DNA of 64,000 nt from Chitinophaga nivalis (GTDB lineage: Bacteria; Bacteroidota; Bacteroidia; Chitinophagales; Chitinophagaceae), in the NCBI RefSeq assembly GCF_025989125.1, contig NZ_JAPDNR010000001.1, positions 4,762,087 to 4,826,086 on the forward strand, written 5' to 3'. A program made the position numbers and the translations under genes. Below, one piece after another: positions 8,214 to 17,025 of this stretch. Position 1 is the stretch's first letter. Each line of letters begins with the position of its first letter. The notes under the pieces were generated by a model that saw nothing but the letters and a program-made list of their open reading frames with translations, searched no databases and was not told the DNA's origin.

Positions 8214-8657
8214 TTATGATTTATCTGAGAAATTGATTTTAGTATGGGTACCGTCGCAATAAGGCTTATTGGAAGAGGCGCCGCAGCGGCAGAAAGCAGT
8301 GACTTTGGATCTGTGCTTTTCGTGGCCGTCGGCATCTTTTACCACAATATTGCCATAAACCAGGAGCGGCCCGTTGGGTAAAGGCTCCACTATACTTTCC
8401 GCTGTGATATCCGGCGCCTGACCGGTGGCCGTATCGGCCTCGCTGTTCAGGTAGTAACTCAATGCGCCGGAGGGACATTGTTTCACCTGGGCAATAATCC
8501 GTTCCGTATCTGCCCCCTGGATATTGATCCAGGGCTGCTGGTTGGGATTAAACACGGCGGCCAGGCCATGGAAACATATTTCGGAATGCACGCACACATG
8601 AGGCTTCCACACAACGGTGACTTCTTCATTGGTGTACTTTTTAGTGATATCCTTCAT
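8214..8657 (-). CDS. Fused Fer4_19 / CDGSH iron-sulfur protein
   Basis: 147 aa from ATG 8657, which lies one base behind the stop of the OsmC gene. Residues ~8-70 are a Fer4_19 (DUF1271) mono-cluster module ('VVWKPHVCVHSEICFHGLAAVF', 'VKQCPSGALSYYL'). Residues ~95-145 are a CDGSH finger with 'CRCGASSNKPYCDGTH', i.e. three Cys and one His as [2Fe-2S] ligands. Probably a small cytoplasmic redox or electron-transfer protein. Both modules are complete. Its neighbours (OsmC, MhqD-like hydrolase, dioxygenase) point to oxidative or electrophile stress. Confidence 0.88.
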   Translation of the reverse strand: MKDITKKYTNEEVTVVWKPHVCVHSEICFHGLAAVFNPNQQPWINIQGADTERIIAQVKQCPSGALSYYLNSEADTATGQAPDITAESIVEPLPNGPLLVYGNIVVKDADGHEKHRSKVTAFCRCGASSNKPYCDGTHTKINFSDKS

Positions 8658-8658
8658 A

Positions 8659-9102
8659 TTAAGAGGCTTTAGTATCAATCCTGATGGGATGGGTGAGCGT
8701 TTTATGAACAGGGCAGGAGAGGGCGATCTCCATCAGCCTTGCCCGTTGTGTTTCATCCAGGTCGCCGGTTAATTCAATGTTGCTTTCAATGACGGTCGTA
8801 TCCGGATCCGGTTTGGCGGCCTTGTTGTAACGGAGGGTAATATTGACACCTTCCAGTGGCCATTTTTTTCTGGCAGCATACATTTTCAGGGTGATGGCCG
8901 TACAGGCCCCCAGGCTGCTTAACAATAATTCTCCGGGCTGCGGGCCGGTATCTTCTCCTCCTGCTGTTACGGGTTCATCTGCGAGCCAGCGGTGGCCACG
9001 CGTATCTATAGATACCTGATAAGGGGTACCTGCTATGCTTACACTTACTTCCTGATCCATGATGATGTGCGGATGATTTACTAAAAATGTGCTTTTATCC
9101 AT
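8659..9102 (-). CDS. OsmC/Ohr-family peroxide or hydroperoxide-related protein
   Basis: 147 aa. 'LLSSLGACTAITLKMYAARKKW' holds the first conserved Cys and 'IALSCPVHKTL' the second, the two redox Cys of OsmC-like thiol peroxidases. This version (YhfA-like subgroup) may act as thiol peroxidase or have lost it. The start at 9102 overlaps the upstream gene by 22 bases; a second ATG at 9060 (MDQEVSVS) would avoid this and fits the family length better. Confidence 0.85.
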   Translation of the reverse strand: MDKSTFLVNHPHIIMDQEVSVSIAGTPYQVSIDTRGHRWLADEPVTAGGEDTGPQPGELLLSSLGACTAITLKMYAARKKWPLEGVNITLRYNKAAKPDPDTTVIESNIELTGDLDETQRARLMEIALSCPVHKTLTHPIRIDTKAS

Positions 9103-9707
9103 TGTGACGCCAGTCCGATATCTTCCTGTGTAAGATTATGTCCGGTAGGGAGGTCGTGCGCGGTTACATTGAATCCGTTGGCTTTCAGCAACGAGATGTA
9201 ACCCTGGGTAGCTGCCGGTTCTACGGTGCCATCATGTTTGCCTGAGCTGATAAACACCGGTTGCTGCCGTTGTGTTTCAAAGCTGTCTTCGAGGCCGCTG
9301 AGCGGCTGCATCGGCCGGAATAGCACGGCGCCGGCCAGCAGTTCGGGATACAGTATTAATACTGCTCCGGCGATGTTGGCGCCGTTGGAATAACCGGCGG
9401 CAATCAGTTTGTTGCTGTCGAATTCTTCCCGGTCGGCCAGTTCTTTGATAAAATGTACCATTTCATGTGTTCTGAAATGTACATCTTTCTCATCGAAGAT
9501 ACCCATTCCCAGGCGGCGGAAGAAACGGGGCATGCCATGTTCTTCCACGTTGCCACGCAGGCTGAGAATATTGAATCCTGCGCCCAGCTGAGGCGCCAGC
9601 GGCAACAGGTCGCGTTCATCGCCACCAGTGCCGTGCAACAGCAGCAACGTATAGCCGGTAGCGTTATCTACCGGCTGGTAAATATATTGCATTGGTTTGA
9701 AATCCAT
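9081..9707 (-). CDS. Phospholipase/carboxylesterase-family hydrolase (MhqD-like)
   Basis: 208 aa alpha/beta hydrolase. 'LLLHGTGGDERDLLPLAPQL' gives the oxyanion HGTGGDE motif, 'AAGYSNGANIAG' the nucleophile Ser, 'SGKHDGTVE' the Asp and 'PTGHNL' the catalytic His. Close in build to MhqD/YodD and YpfH. In Bacillus mhqD is co-transcribed with a ring-cleaving dioxygenase and protects against quinones; the same gene order here (dioxygenase upstream, 1-base gap) supports that role by analogy. Confidence 0.86.
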   Translation of the reverse strand: MDFKPMQYIYQPVDNATGYTLLLLHGTGGDERDLLPLAPQLGAGFNILSLRGNVEEHGMPRFFRRLGMGIFDEKDVHFRTHEMVHFIKELADREEFDSNKLIAAGYSNGANIAGAVLILYPELLAGAVLFRPMQPLSGLEDSFETQRQQPVFISSGKHDGTVEPAATQGYISLLKANGFNVTAHDLPTGHNLTQEDIGLASQWIKAHF

Positions 9708-9708
9708 C

Positions 9709-10641
9709 TTAATCCAGTTTAATCAGTTGTTGTTCCAGTTCTGCGCGCATGGATTCATATTGTGGCGGCAGCATCAGCTTTGTACCCAGGGTAGCTACCG
9801 GTTCATCTACTGTGAAGCCGGGTGCATCTGTTGCCAGTTCAAACAGTACGCCGCCGGGTTCCCGGAAATACACCGACCGGAAATATTTGCGGTCCAGCTG
9901 TGGTGTGATATGCAGGCCTCTTTCTTCGAGGATGCCGCGGTAATGTAGCTGTGTGGCTTCATCGGGCACACGGAGGGCTATGTGGTGTACGGTGCCGCCG
10001 GCCACGTGTCCGCGTGCTTCTCCTTTCGCCTCCACCAGGTCGATAAAGCCACCTGTTTCGCCGGCCGGGCTGGCAAAGCGATACCGGTTGGTATGATGTT
10101 TTTCGAGCGTATACCCGAATACAGATACCAGCAGATCAGCGGTAGGCTGAATATCTTCCAGGGTCAGCGTTACATGGTGAAAGCCCCGCGTCGCCTGTTC
10201 TTCCTGCACGCTGCCGGTTACCCATGGCGTGCGCGGATCCGGATGTTCCGGTACGGTCAGTTCTACTTTCAAGCCGTCCGGATCAATGAACGTGAGGTAT
10301 ACTTCCCCGAATTTGGAAGACGGTTTATTGTAGATCACATTTTCTTTTTCCAGTCGTTTCAACCAGAAGTCGATACTACCTTCCGGAATGGAGTAACCGA
10401 TTTCTGTGGCCATATGCGTACCTCTTCTTCCGGTGGAAATATCTTCCCAGGGGAAAAAGGTCAGGATCGTGCCGGGTGATCCGGTTTCATCTCCATAGTA
10501 GAGGTGATAGGTGTGGGGATCATCAAAGTTGACGGTTTTTTTAACAAACCGGAGTCCCATTACCCGTGTATAGAAGTCATAGTTTTTTACTGCATTGCCA
10601 GAGATGGCGGTGATATGATGCAGACCGGTTATTTTGTTCAT
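9709..10641 (-). CDS. VOC-family ring-cleaving dioxygenase (MhqA/MhqO-like)
   Basis: 310 aa from ATG 10641 (MNKITGLHHITAISGNAV); an upstream TTG-type extension is unlikely. Two glyoxalase-fold repeats: residues 4-130 ('LHHITAIS', 'PGTILTFFPWEDI') and ~150-290 ('GFHHVTLTLEDI', 'HHIALRVPDEATQLH', 'SVYFREPGGVLFELATD'). The His and Glu metal ligands of the vicinal-oxygen-chelate superfamily are present (LHHIT, HHIAL, LFELA). Likely a hydroquinone-directed ring-cleavage dioxygenase paired with the hydrolase downstream. Confidence 0.88.
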   Translation of the reverse strand: MNKITGLHHITAISGNAVKNYDFYTRVMGLRFVKKTVNFDDPHTYHLYYGDETGSPGTILTFFPWEDISTGRRGTHMATEIGYSIPEGSIDFWLKRLEKENVIYNKPSSKFGEVYLTFIDPDGLKVELTVPEHPDPRTPWVTGSVQEEQATRGFHHVTLTLEDIQPTADLLVSVFGYTLEKHHTNRYRFASPAGETGGFIDLVEAKGEARGHVAGGTVHHIALRVPDEATQLHYRGILEERGLHITPQLDRKYFRSVYFREPGGVLFELATDAPGFTVDEPVATLGTKLMLPPQYESMRAELEQQLIKLD

Positions 10642-10721
10642 GATATGTGCTCCTTGATTGGTGAGCATCCGGCCGGTGCAGGCAGGTGTTTACCGGCGTT
10701 GCCGCCGGCCGGTGCGTTTGT

Positions 10722-11255
10722 TTATTTTTTAATCAGTTGTACTTCACAATGTATTTTTACTTCCTCACTCACCATGATGCCGCCGGTTTCTGTAACCGCG
10801 TTCCAGTTGAGGCCAAAATCCTTGCGGTTAATTTTTGCGTTGATGGTGAAACCTGCTTTGGTATTGCCCCATGGGTCTTTTACCACACCGCCGAATTCCA
10901 CATCCAGCTTAATGTTTTTGGTGACATCCCGGATGGTCAGGTCGCCGTATAACGTATAGGAACCGTCGTGGTCTACATCTTCATATTTTGTGGCCACAAA
11001 GGTGATGTACCGGTATTGGTTCACATCAAAAAAATCGGGAGAGCGCAGGTGTTCATCTCTTTGTGTATTACCGGTGGTGATGGTATCTACGTCCACAGAT
11101 ACTTTGGTGACAGCTGTCATGAAATTCTCTTCTTCTGTTTCAGCGTCTACTGTAAAGCCGGTGAATTTGCCACTGATGTTGGTGATCATCAGGTGCCTGA
11201 TTTTAAATCCGAGTTCGCTGTGGTCAGCATCTCCTACCCATTGTTGCTTTGCCAT
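10722..11255 (-). CDS. YceI-family lipid-binding protein
   Basis: 177 aa YceI-like lipocalin fold: 'WVGDADHSELGFKIRHLMITNISGKF' at the N-terminus is the family start, followed by alternating strands and 'VKDPWGNTKAGFTINAKINRKDFGLNW'. There is no signal peptide, so a cytoplasmic form. Such proteins bind isoprenoid or quinone-like lipids, which fits the adjacent quinone-detoxification genes. It appears to be the first gene of the run, with 80 bases to the dioxygenase. Confidence 0.9.
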   Translation of the reverse strand: MAKQQWVGDADHSELGFKIRHLMITNISGKFTGFTVDAETEEENFMTAVTKVSVDVDTITTGNTQRDEHLRSPDFFDVNQYRYITFVATKYEDVDHDGSYTLYGDLTIRDVTKNIKLDVEFGGVVKDPWGNTKAGFTINAKINRKDFGLNWNAVTETGGIMVSEEVKIHCEVQLIKK

Positions 11256-11907
11256 AAATAATAATGGTTTTATAATGAATGAATAACCGGATCATACCTG
11301 GAAAGACGCTATTGGCTTATCTTCCGGCAGATGGATATGTTTGTGTTCAACCTTTTGTAATGCAAATCTCAGCTATTGCGATATGGGATAAAATGGATAA
11401 AATCGATAAAATGATGTACTATTTATGGGTGTTACTAAAGATAAGGAAATTACCCGTAAGGTATTCAAGCTCAAATTATGTTTAAATTAATTTAAATACT
11501 ATAAATAACAAGCGGAAAATTGTCGGGTCCTGTTAGTCCCCGAAAAATATGCCGGCAGGGGATACGGTAAGGGAGTGGTGGTAATGCCTCCTCTTTTGCC
11601 CGGCTTTCCAGCTTCCAACGGCAGGATAGCGGTAAGGACTACACGTTCTTTAGCAGGGGCATTATCTTCCCGTTTCCTTGTAGCAGCCGGGGGAGCTATC
11701 TGTTACACCGTGCTATCGGATAACCGGCGGGGTATCTTGCCGTGAGAGGCAGGTATGGGTAGCTGCCGCAAAAGTGCGCTGCCGTGACTTTGCCCCGGAA
11801 ATCCTCCCGGGGGCTGCAGGTGAGGGCCGGCAATATCCGGAGTAGTTCGTCTTTTCCCTTGCCAGGAGGGCGTTCTGTATATAAATGATATTATCCGGTA
11901 TCGGCCG
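11256..11907. other. Intergenic region upstream of divergent stress operon and nuclease gene
   Basis: About 650 bases. The first ~250 are AT-rich (TAATTTAAATTAATTT-like tracts near 11480-11500), the rest is GC-richer. Open frames on both strands carry no domain. It should hold the promoter of the YceI operon on the minus strand, but I could not identify a convincing TAnnTTTG box there. It could also contain a decayed gene; nothing is recognisable. Confidence 0.4.
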
Positions 11908-11938
11908 TTTGTATAAGTAACAACAACCTGTATCTTTG
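11908..11938 (+). promoter_or_regulatory. Bacteroidota-type sigma promoter
   Basis: TTTG at 11908-11911 and TATCTTTG at 11931-11938, 19 bases apart, match the Bacteroidota -33/-7 consensus TTTG...TAnnTTTG. It lies 7 bases before the ATG of the nuclease gene, so the 5' leader would be very short. Confidence 0.7.
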
Positions 11939-11944
11939 TAAAGG

Positions 11945-13324
11945 ATGTACGCAATTGTAGATATTGAAACGACTGGTGGTCATGCCAGCGCTAACGCCAT
12001 AACAGAGGTCGCCATTTTCTTATATGATGGGAGCGGTATTACGCACCATTATCAAACCCTGGTCAACCCGGGGATCCCCATTCCGTATTATATTACGGGC
12101 CTCACTGGTATTACTGACAGTATGGTGGCGGATGCCCCGCCTTTTGAAGCGGTGGCGCCGATGATCTATGATCTCTTACGCGACCGCATCTTTGTGGCGC
12201 ATAATGTCAACTTCGACTATTCCTTTCTCAAACACCAGCTGGGTTTATCGGGCTTCGATCTGCAAACGAAGAAGCTGTGCACCGTGCGGCTGGGCCGGAA
12301 AATTTTTCCCGGACTCCGGTCTTATAGTCTGGGTAACTTCTGCCGGTACCTGAATATTGTGGTGAATGACCGGCACCGGGCAGGCGGTGATGCTGCTGCG
12401 ACCGTACAATTGTTTGAACGGTTGCTGGCCAACGACCGGGAGCAGGTGATTGCAGGCGCCCTGAAAGCGGGTTCCAAAGAACAGTTCCTGCCGCCGAACC
12501 TCCCACCGGAACAGGTGAAAAACCTGCCGGATGTACCAGGTGTTTATTATTTCCATGATGAGAAAGACAAGGTCGTATATGTAGGGAAGGCAAAGGACCT
12601 GAAAAAGCGTGTCAATAGTCATTTTACCGGACATAGCACCAGCCGGCAGCGGCAGAATTTTCTGCGTACGATACACCGGATCTCTTACCAGGAAACCGCA
12701 ACGGAACTGATGGCCGGTATCCTGGAATCGGTAGAGATAAAACGTTTATGGCCGGCCTATAACTCGGCGCAGAAACGGGTGGAGTTCCGGTATGGGTTTT
12801 ACCTCTTTCCCGACCAGGAAGGTTACCTGCGGCTGGCCATTGAAAAGAAAAGGAAACATACTTCTCCCGTTCACAGCTTTAATATGCTGATAGATGGCCA
12901 CCGGTTATTACGGGCGCTGATCCGGGAGTTTGACCTGTGTCCGAAATTATGTTTCCTGCAAAAGGGCACCGGTACCTGTGCCGGTATTACGGCAGGCACC
13001 TGCCACGGGGCCTGCGAAAAAAAGGAAGCACCGGAAAGCTACAATGAGCGGATGAAGGCGGCCATCGCTTTTTTACAGGAGCAACAGCCGTCTGTTACCA
13101 TCGTGGACAAAGGCCGTACTACCGGCGAGAAAAGCTGTATCCTGCTGGAGAAAGGCCGCTTCTACGGCATGGGGTATCTGCCTGCACATATCGACACAGC
13201 GGAGGTAGAAAATTTCCGGGAATACCTGACCCCATATCCGGAAAATGAAGTAATCATCGGGTTGTTGCGCTCCTACACCGGTAATGGCCGGCAATTGTCC
13301 GGAACGGTATCTGCACAGGCATAA
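11945..13324 (+). CDS. Fused DEDD exonuclease / GIY-YIG endonuclease (DnaQ-UvrC-like)
   Basis: 459 aa. Residues 1-165 are a DnaQ/RNase T-type 3'-5' exonuclease: 'AIVDIETTGG' (ExoI), 'VAHNVNFDYSFL' (ExoII) and 'HRAGGDAAATVQLF' (ExoIII, H-x4-D). Residues ~195-275 are a GIY-YIG nuclease: 'LPDVPGVYYFHDEKDKVVYVGKAKDLKKRV', with the GVYYF and YVGKA signature and a Glu in 'AGILESVEIK'. The C-terminal part is Cys-rich ('CAGITAGTCHGACEKK') and resembles the UvrC-homology region seen in Cho-type proteins. Likely DNA repair; this fusion is known from other bacteria. It stands alone behind its own promoter. Confidence 0.88.
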   Translation: MYAIVDIETTGGHASANAITEVAIFLYDGSGITHHYQTLVNPGIPIPYYITGLTGITDSMVADAPPFEAVAPMIYDLLRDRIFVAHNVNFDYSFLKHQLGLSGFDLQTKKLCTVRLGRKIFPGLRSYSLGNFCRYLNIVVNDRHRAGGDAAATVQLFERLLANDREQVIAGALKAGSKEQFLPPNLPPEQVKNLPDVPGVYYFHDEKDKVVYVGKAKDLKKRVNSHFTGHSTSRQRQNFLRTIHRISYQETATELMAGILESVEIKRLWPAYNSAQKRVEFRYGFYLFPDQEGYLRLAIEKKRKHTSPVHSFNMLIDGHRLLRALIREFDLCPKLCFLQKGTGTCAGITAGTCHGACEKKEAPESYNERMKAAIAFLQEQQPSVTIVDKGRTTGEKSCILLEKGRFYGMGYLPAHIDTAEVENFREYLTPYPENEVIIGLLRSYTGNGRQLSGTVSAQA

Positions 13325-13381
13325 TCATCTCCCGAAACAAAAAAAATTACGGCAAGCATAAAAAATCATATGAATCATAGT

Positions 13382-13389
13382 TACTTTTG
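13382..13389 (+). promoter_or_regulatory. -7 box of the purC promoter
   Basis: TACTTTTG fits TAnnTTTG and lies 48 bases before the purC start. No clean -33 TTTG was found at 19-base spacing, so this is a weaker call. Confidence 0.45.
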
Positions 13390-13437
13390 CACCTCGTAAC
13401 TTGATTTACATCTTTAAATATTAATTATTTTTTACTC

Positions 13438-14367
13438 ATGTTAGAGTCAAATTTCAAATTGCCGGGTCAGACTGCTTTTTACAAAGGAAAAGTACGCGAC
13501 GTGTACACGATTGAAGATAAGCTGATGGTGATGGTTGTAAGTGACCGTATCTCCGCATTCGATGTTGTTTTACCACGTCCTATTCCCTTCAAAGGACAGG
13601 TACTGAATCAGGTAGCGGCAATTATGCTGGAAGCTACTAAAGATATTGTGCCTAACTGGGTAAAATCAACGCCGTTGCCTAACACCACTATTGGTCTGAA
13701 GTGCGACACTTTCCCTGTGGAAATGGTGGTACGCGGTAACCTCACCGGTCATGCCTGGAGAACCTACAAAACCGGCGAACGTGTTTTGTGTGGTGTAACC
13801 ATGCCGGATGGTATGAAGGAAAATGATTTCTTCCCAACGCCGATCATTACGCCTACTACAAAAGCGCATGAAGGGCATGATGAAGATATCTCCCGCGAAG
13901 AGATCGTTGCACAGGGCCTCGTTAGCAAAGAAGATTACGAGCAGCTGGAAAAATACACCCTGGCTTTATTCCAGCGTGGTAAAGAACTGGCGGCAGAACG
14001 TGGTTTGATCCTGGTGGATACCAAATATGAATTTGGTAAAATCGGTGATACCATCTATGTAATCGACGAAATCCATACACCGGATTCTTCCCGTTATTTC
14101 TATGCTGCCGGTTACGAAGAAAACCAGCAAGCGGGTATCCAGCAGAAACAACTGAGCAAGGAGTTTGTACGGGAATGGCTGATGGAAAATGGCTTCCAGG
14201 GCAAAGATGGCCAGCAGATTCCAGTAATGACCGATGAATTTGTAAACCAGGTAAGCGAACGTTATATTGAACTGTTCGAAAAAATTACCGGTCGCACTTT
14301 CGTAAAGGAAGAAGTGCCTGCTGCTGAGGTAGAAGCAAAAATCGCTGCTGCTTTACAAAGTTTATAA
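13438..14367 (+). CDS. purC: Phosphoribosylaminoimidazole-succinocarboxamide synthase
   Basis: 309 aa, the longer eukaryote-like (ADE1) form common in Bacteroidota. 'YKGKVRDVYTIEDKLMVMVVSDRISAFDVVLPRPIPFKG' is the family N-terminus with the ATP-binding GKVRDVY; 'EMVVRGNLTGHAWRTYKTGERV' and 'EGHDEDISREEI' follow, then 'LILVDTKYEFGK' and 'DEIHTPDSSRYF'. It catalyses the ATP-dependent joining of CAIR and aspartate in purine synthesis, in the cytoplasm. Monocistronic: its own upstream box and a strong terminator 12 bases after the stop. Confidence 0.97.
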   Translation: MLESNFKLPGQTAFYKGKVRDVYTIEDKLMVMVVSDRISAFDVVLPRPIPFKGQVLNQVAAIMLEATKDIVPNWVKSTPLPNTTIGLKCDTFPVEMVVRGNLTGHAWRTYKTGERVLCGVTMPDGMKENDFFPTPIITPTTKAHEGHDEDISREEIVAQGLVSKEDYEQLEKYTLALFQRGKELAAERGLILVDTKYEFGKIGDTIYVIDEIHTPDSSRYFYAAGYEENQQAGIQQKQLSKEFVREWLMENGFQGKDGQQIPVMTDEFVNQVSERYIELFEKITGRTFVKEEVPAAEVEAKIAAALQSL

Positions 14368-14378
14368 TTATTCATAGT

Positions 14379-14416
14379 ACTTCCGTTCCGGCGAAAACCG
14401 GAGCGGAAGTTTTTTA
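14379..14416 (+). terminator. Terminator of purC
   Basis: ACTTCCG-T-TCCGG (from 14379) pairs with CCGGA-G-CGGAAGT (to 14410) around a CGAAAA loop, followed by TTTTTT. A classical intrinsic terminator. Confidence 0.9.
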
Positions 14417-14429
14417 CGATACTCTTTCC

Positions 14430-14999
14430 ATGAAATTAAAATTGATACCAGCAGCGCTGGTAATGTTAACCTTTGTAGCGTGTAAGAATAAGCCCACCAC
14501 AAAAGATCATACCAGTGACGAATTGTTGGAGATGGCCGGTAAAGCGCCCGGGATGAACGCGGGTAGCGGCCGTTTTACGGTAAAAACGCCGACCGGCTGG
14601 ACGAGGATGGACACTGTGATCAGCCGCATCCAATATGCCTATTTTGTAGCACCGCCCGAAGAAGGCAATCCCTTTCAGGCCAATGTAAACATCATTACGC
14701 AACAACTGCAAGCCGGATTTACCCTGCAGCAATACGTGGCCACTACGGAGAAAGAAATGTCGACCCTGATTCAGGGATTTAAAAAACAGGAAGAAGGGGA
14801 GCGTACCATCGCCGGTGAAAAAGCCCGGTGGATCAAATACCGTTTTGTACATCATGAAACAGAGATGACCCTCAACGGGGAAATCATCATTCTGGTGAAA
14901 GACAATATCGCCTATGCCATCACGTTAACCACTCCGAAGGATGCGCTGGACAAATACAGCAAAGAACTGGAAGAATTACTGCATTCTTTTCAGGCTTAA
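14430..14999 (+). CDS. Lipoprotein with PsbP/DUF1795-like domain
   Basis: 189 aa. The signal 'MKLKLIPAALVMLTFVACKN' has the lipobox FVAC with the lipidated Cys at residue 19. The rest is a compact alpha/beta domain with 'RFTVKTPTGWTRMDTVI', 'GNPFQANVNIITQQL' and a C-terminal 'DNIAYAITLTTPKDALDKYSKELEELLHSFQ', the build of PsbP-like/DcrB-type proteins. Probably attached to the inner or outer membrane facing the periplasm. Function unknown; no partner genes are evident. Confidence 0.72.
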   Translation: MKLKLIPAALVMLTFVACKNKPTTKDHTSDELLEMAGKAPGMNAGSGRFTVKTPTGWTRMDTVISRIQYAYFVAPPEEGNPFQANVNIITQQLQAGFTLQQYVATTEKEMSTLIQGFKKQEEGERTIAGEKARWIKYRFVHHETEMTLNGEIIILVKDNIAYAITLTTPKDALDKYSKELEELLHSFQA

Positions 15000-15045
15000 A
15001 TAAACAGTTGATTCAACAGTCGTCTTTTCACAAGCATTAATAGCT

Positions 15046-15053
15046 TATTTTTG
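15046..15053 (+). promoter_or_regulatory. -7 box of the ABC exporter promoter
   Basis: TATTTTTG matches TAnnTTTG, 18 bases before the TTG start of the ABC transporter. The -33 element is not clear. Confidence 0.4.
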
Positions 15054-15071
15054 TTTGTAAATTGACTACTG

Positions 15072-16868
15072 TTGAAACAACTTGCCGCACTCAATAAATA
15101 CTTTCTGGCCAACAAATGGCGCCTGATCCTGGGCTTATTATTCACCGCGATTTCCATTGTATTCAGTGTATTCCAGCCGATCATGGTCCGGCAGATATTT
15201 GATCTGCTGGCACATAACCTGGATGAATACCGCCTGCTGAGCGATACCGGCCTGAAAGGTGCTTTCCGCGCCGACTTCTCCCGCGTACTGGCTTTTTATG
15301 GTATCAGCATCCTGCTTTTTGCATTGCTCAGTGGTTTCTTTCTTTTTCTGCAAAGACAAACGCTCATTGTTATGAGCCGGCATATCGAATATGAACTGAA
15401 GAATGAGGTGTACCGGCACTATCAGCGACTGGACCTGAATTTTTTCAAGATGCATCGTACCGGCGATATGATGAGCCGTATTACCGAAGATGTATCACGT
15501 GTACGCATGTACGTAGGACCGGCGATTATGTATGCCTCCCGCACGCTGTTTCTGATTGTCATCATCGTATACCTCATGATACAGGTAAACCCGTTGCTGA
15601 CTTTATATACATTGTCGCCGCTGCCGCTCCTGGCGCTGACTATCTATTATGTCAATAAAATCATTCACCGTAAAAGTGAACGCATACAATCCCAGTTATC
15701 CAATATTACGTCTATTGCCCAGGAATCCTATTCCGGTATCCGGGTGATCAAGTCCTATATCCAGGAAGATGCCAGTGCCGCTCATTTTGAAGCAGCCAGC
15801 GAAGCCTATAAAGACAGTTCTATCAGTCTTGCCAAAACAGACGCCCTGTTTCAACCAGTAATGGCGCTGATGATTGGCCTGAGTGTAATCATGACGGTAT
15901 TCATTGGCGGGCTGCAGGTAATACAAGGTAACATCACGGTAGGAAACCTGGCGGAGTTTGTGATATATGTGAATATGCTGATGTTTCCTTTCTTTTCCAT
16001 TGGTATGGTGGCTTCCATGATACAACGGGCGGCAGCCTCACAGCAGCGCATCAACGAATTTCTGCGCATAGCGCCGGATATCACCGATGCGCCCGATGCG
16101 CGAACAGCCGCGCTGAAAGGCGGTGTGCAGCTGCAAAACGTCTCGTTCACCTATCCGCATACCGGTATTACTGCGATCCGTCATTTCAACCTGCGTATCG
16201 AACCGGGCCAGAAGGTAGCCGTTATCGGCAGAACTGGTTCCGGGAAAAGCACACTGGCGCAGCTGTTGCTGCGCATGTATGATCCGCAGGAAGGAAAGGT
16301 GATGCTGGATGGGCATGATATACGCCAGCTACACCTGGCGAATGTACGTGGTCAGATCAGTTATGTGCCGCAGGACGTATATCTCTTTTCAGATACCGTT
16401 GCCAACAATATCCGCTTCGGGGATCCGGCAGCAGACCTGAAAACCGTACAAACCGCCGCCCGGCAGGCTTATGTAGAAAAAGATATCCTGGGCTTCAGCG
16501 AAGGTTTCGAAACCGAAATAGGGGAGCGGGGGGTAACACTCAGTGGTGGCCAGAAACAAAGGATCTCCATTGCCCGGGCGCTGATCAAAAATCCGGATAT
16601 CCTCATTTTCGATGATTGCCTCTCTGCCGTGGATGCCCGTACGGAGAAAGAGATTATTGGTAACCTGTATGCCTATCTGAAAAGTAAAACTGCCATTATC
16701 ATTACGCACCGTATTTTCTCTCTGTTTGCATTCGATAAAATCATTGTGATGGACGAAGGACGCATTGCAGAAGAGGGCACGCATGATGAATTATTATCAT
16801 TGAATGGATACTATGCTGAATTATATGCGCGACAACAATCAGGAGATGATGAAGGTGTAACTGAGTAA
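15072..16868 (+). CDS. ABC exporter, fused permease-ATPase (MsbA/BmrD-like)
   Basis: 598 aa with a TTG start (no ATG fits the family N-terminus). Residues ~15-320 carry six membrane helices of a type-1 exporter, ~340-590 the ATPase: Walker A 'IGRTGSGKSTL', Q-loop 'ISYVPQDVYLFSDT', signature 'LSGGQKQR', Walker B 'DILIFDDCLSAVD', H-loop 'IIITHRIF'. The residue after Walker B is Asp, not Glu, as in the degenerate-site member of heterodimeric exporters such as BmrCD; yet no partner half-transporter is adjacent. The substrate is unknown (lipid, drug or peptide). Confidence 0.87.
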   Translation: MKQLAALNKYFLANKWRLILGLLFTAISIVFSVFQPIMVRQIFDLLAHNLDEYRLLSDTGLKGAFRADFSRVLAFYGISILLFALLSGFFLFLQRQTLIVMSRHIEYELKNEVYRHYQRLDLNFFKMHRTGDMMSRITEDVSRVRMYVGPAIMYASRTLFLIVIIVYLMIQVNPLLTLYTLSPLPLLALTIYYVNKIIHRKSERIQSQLSNITSIAQESYSGIRVIKSYIQEDASAAHFEAASEAYKDSSISLAKTDALFQPVMALMIGLSVIMTVFIGGLQVIQGNITVGNLAEFVIYVNMLMFPFFSIGMVASMIQRAAASQQRINEFLRIAPDITDAPDARTAALKGGVQLQNVSFTYPHTGITAIRHFNLRIEPGQKVAVIGRTGSGKSTLAQLLLRMYDPQEGKVMLDGHDIRQLHLANVRGQISYVPQDVYLFSDTVANNIRFGDPAADLKTVQTAARQAYVEKDILGFSEGFETEIGERGVTLSGGQKQRISIARALIKNPDILIFDDCLSAVDARTEKEIIGNLYAYLKSKTAIIITHRIFSLFAFDKIIVMDEGRIAEEGTHDELLSLNGYYAELYARQQSGDDEGVTE

Positions 16869-16946
16869 AAATCATGATCTTGTATATGCCCTGCTACAGC
16901 GTTTTACAAGCCGTTTTTATGATTTTTCAAAATCATTTAAAAATAT

Positions 16947-16976
16947 TTTGATATTTGTAAAACAATAGTATATTTG
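16947..16976 (+). promoter_or_regulatory. Bacteroidota-type promoter of the PUR protein gene
   Basis: TTTG at 16947-16950 and TATATTTG at 16969-16976, 18 bases apart, match both consensus boxes. The gene start follows after 49 bases. Confidence 0.7.
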
Positions 16977-17025
16977 TCTCTTATTGTAACAGGATTTGAT
17001 TCGTTAACACTTAAATCTATCAACT

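Noticed and set aside
9404..9722. Open frames on both strands within the MhqD-like gene
   Set aside because: Overlapping shadows with no domain; the hydrolase frame has all catalytic motifs.
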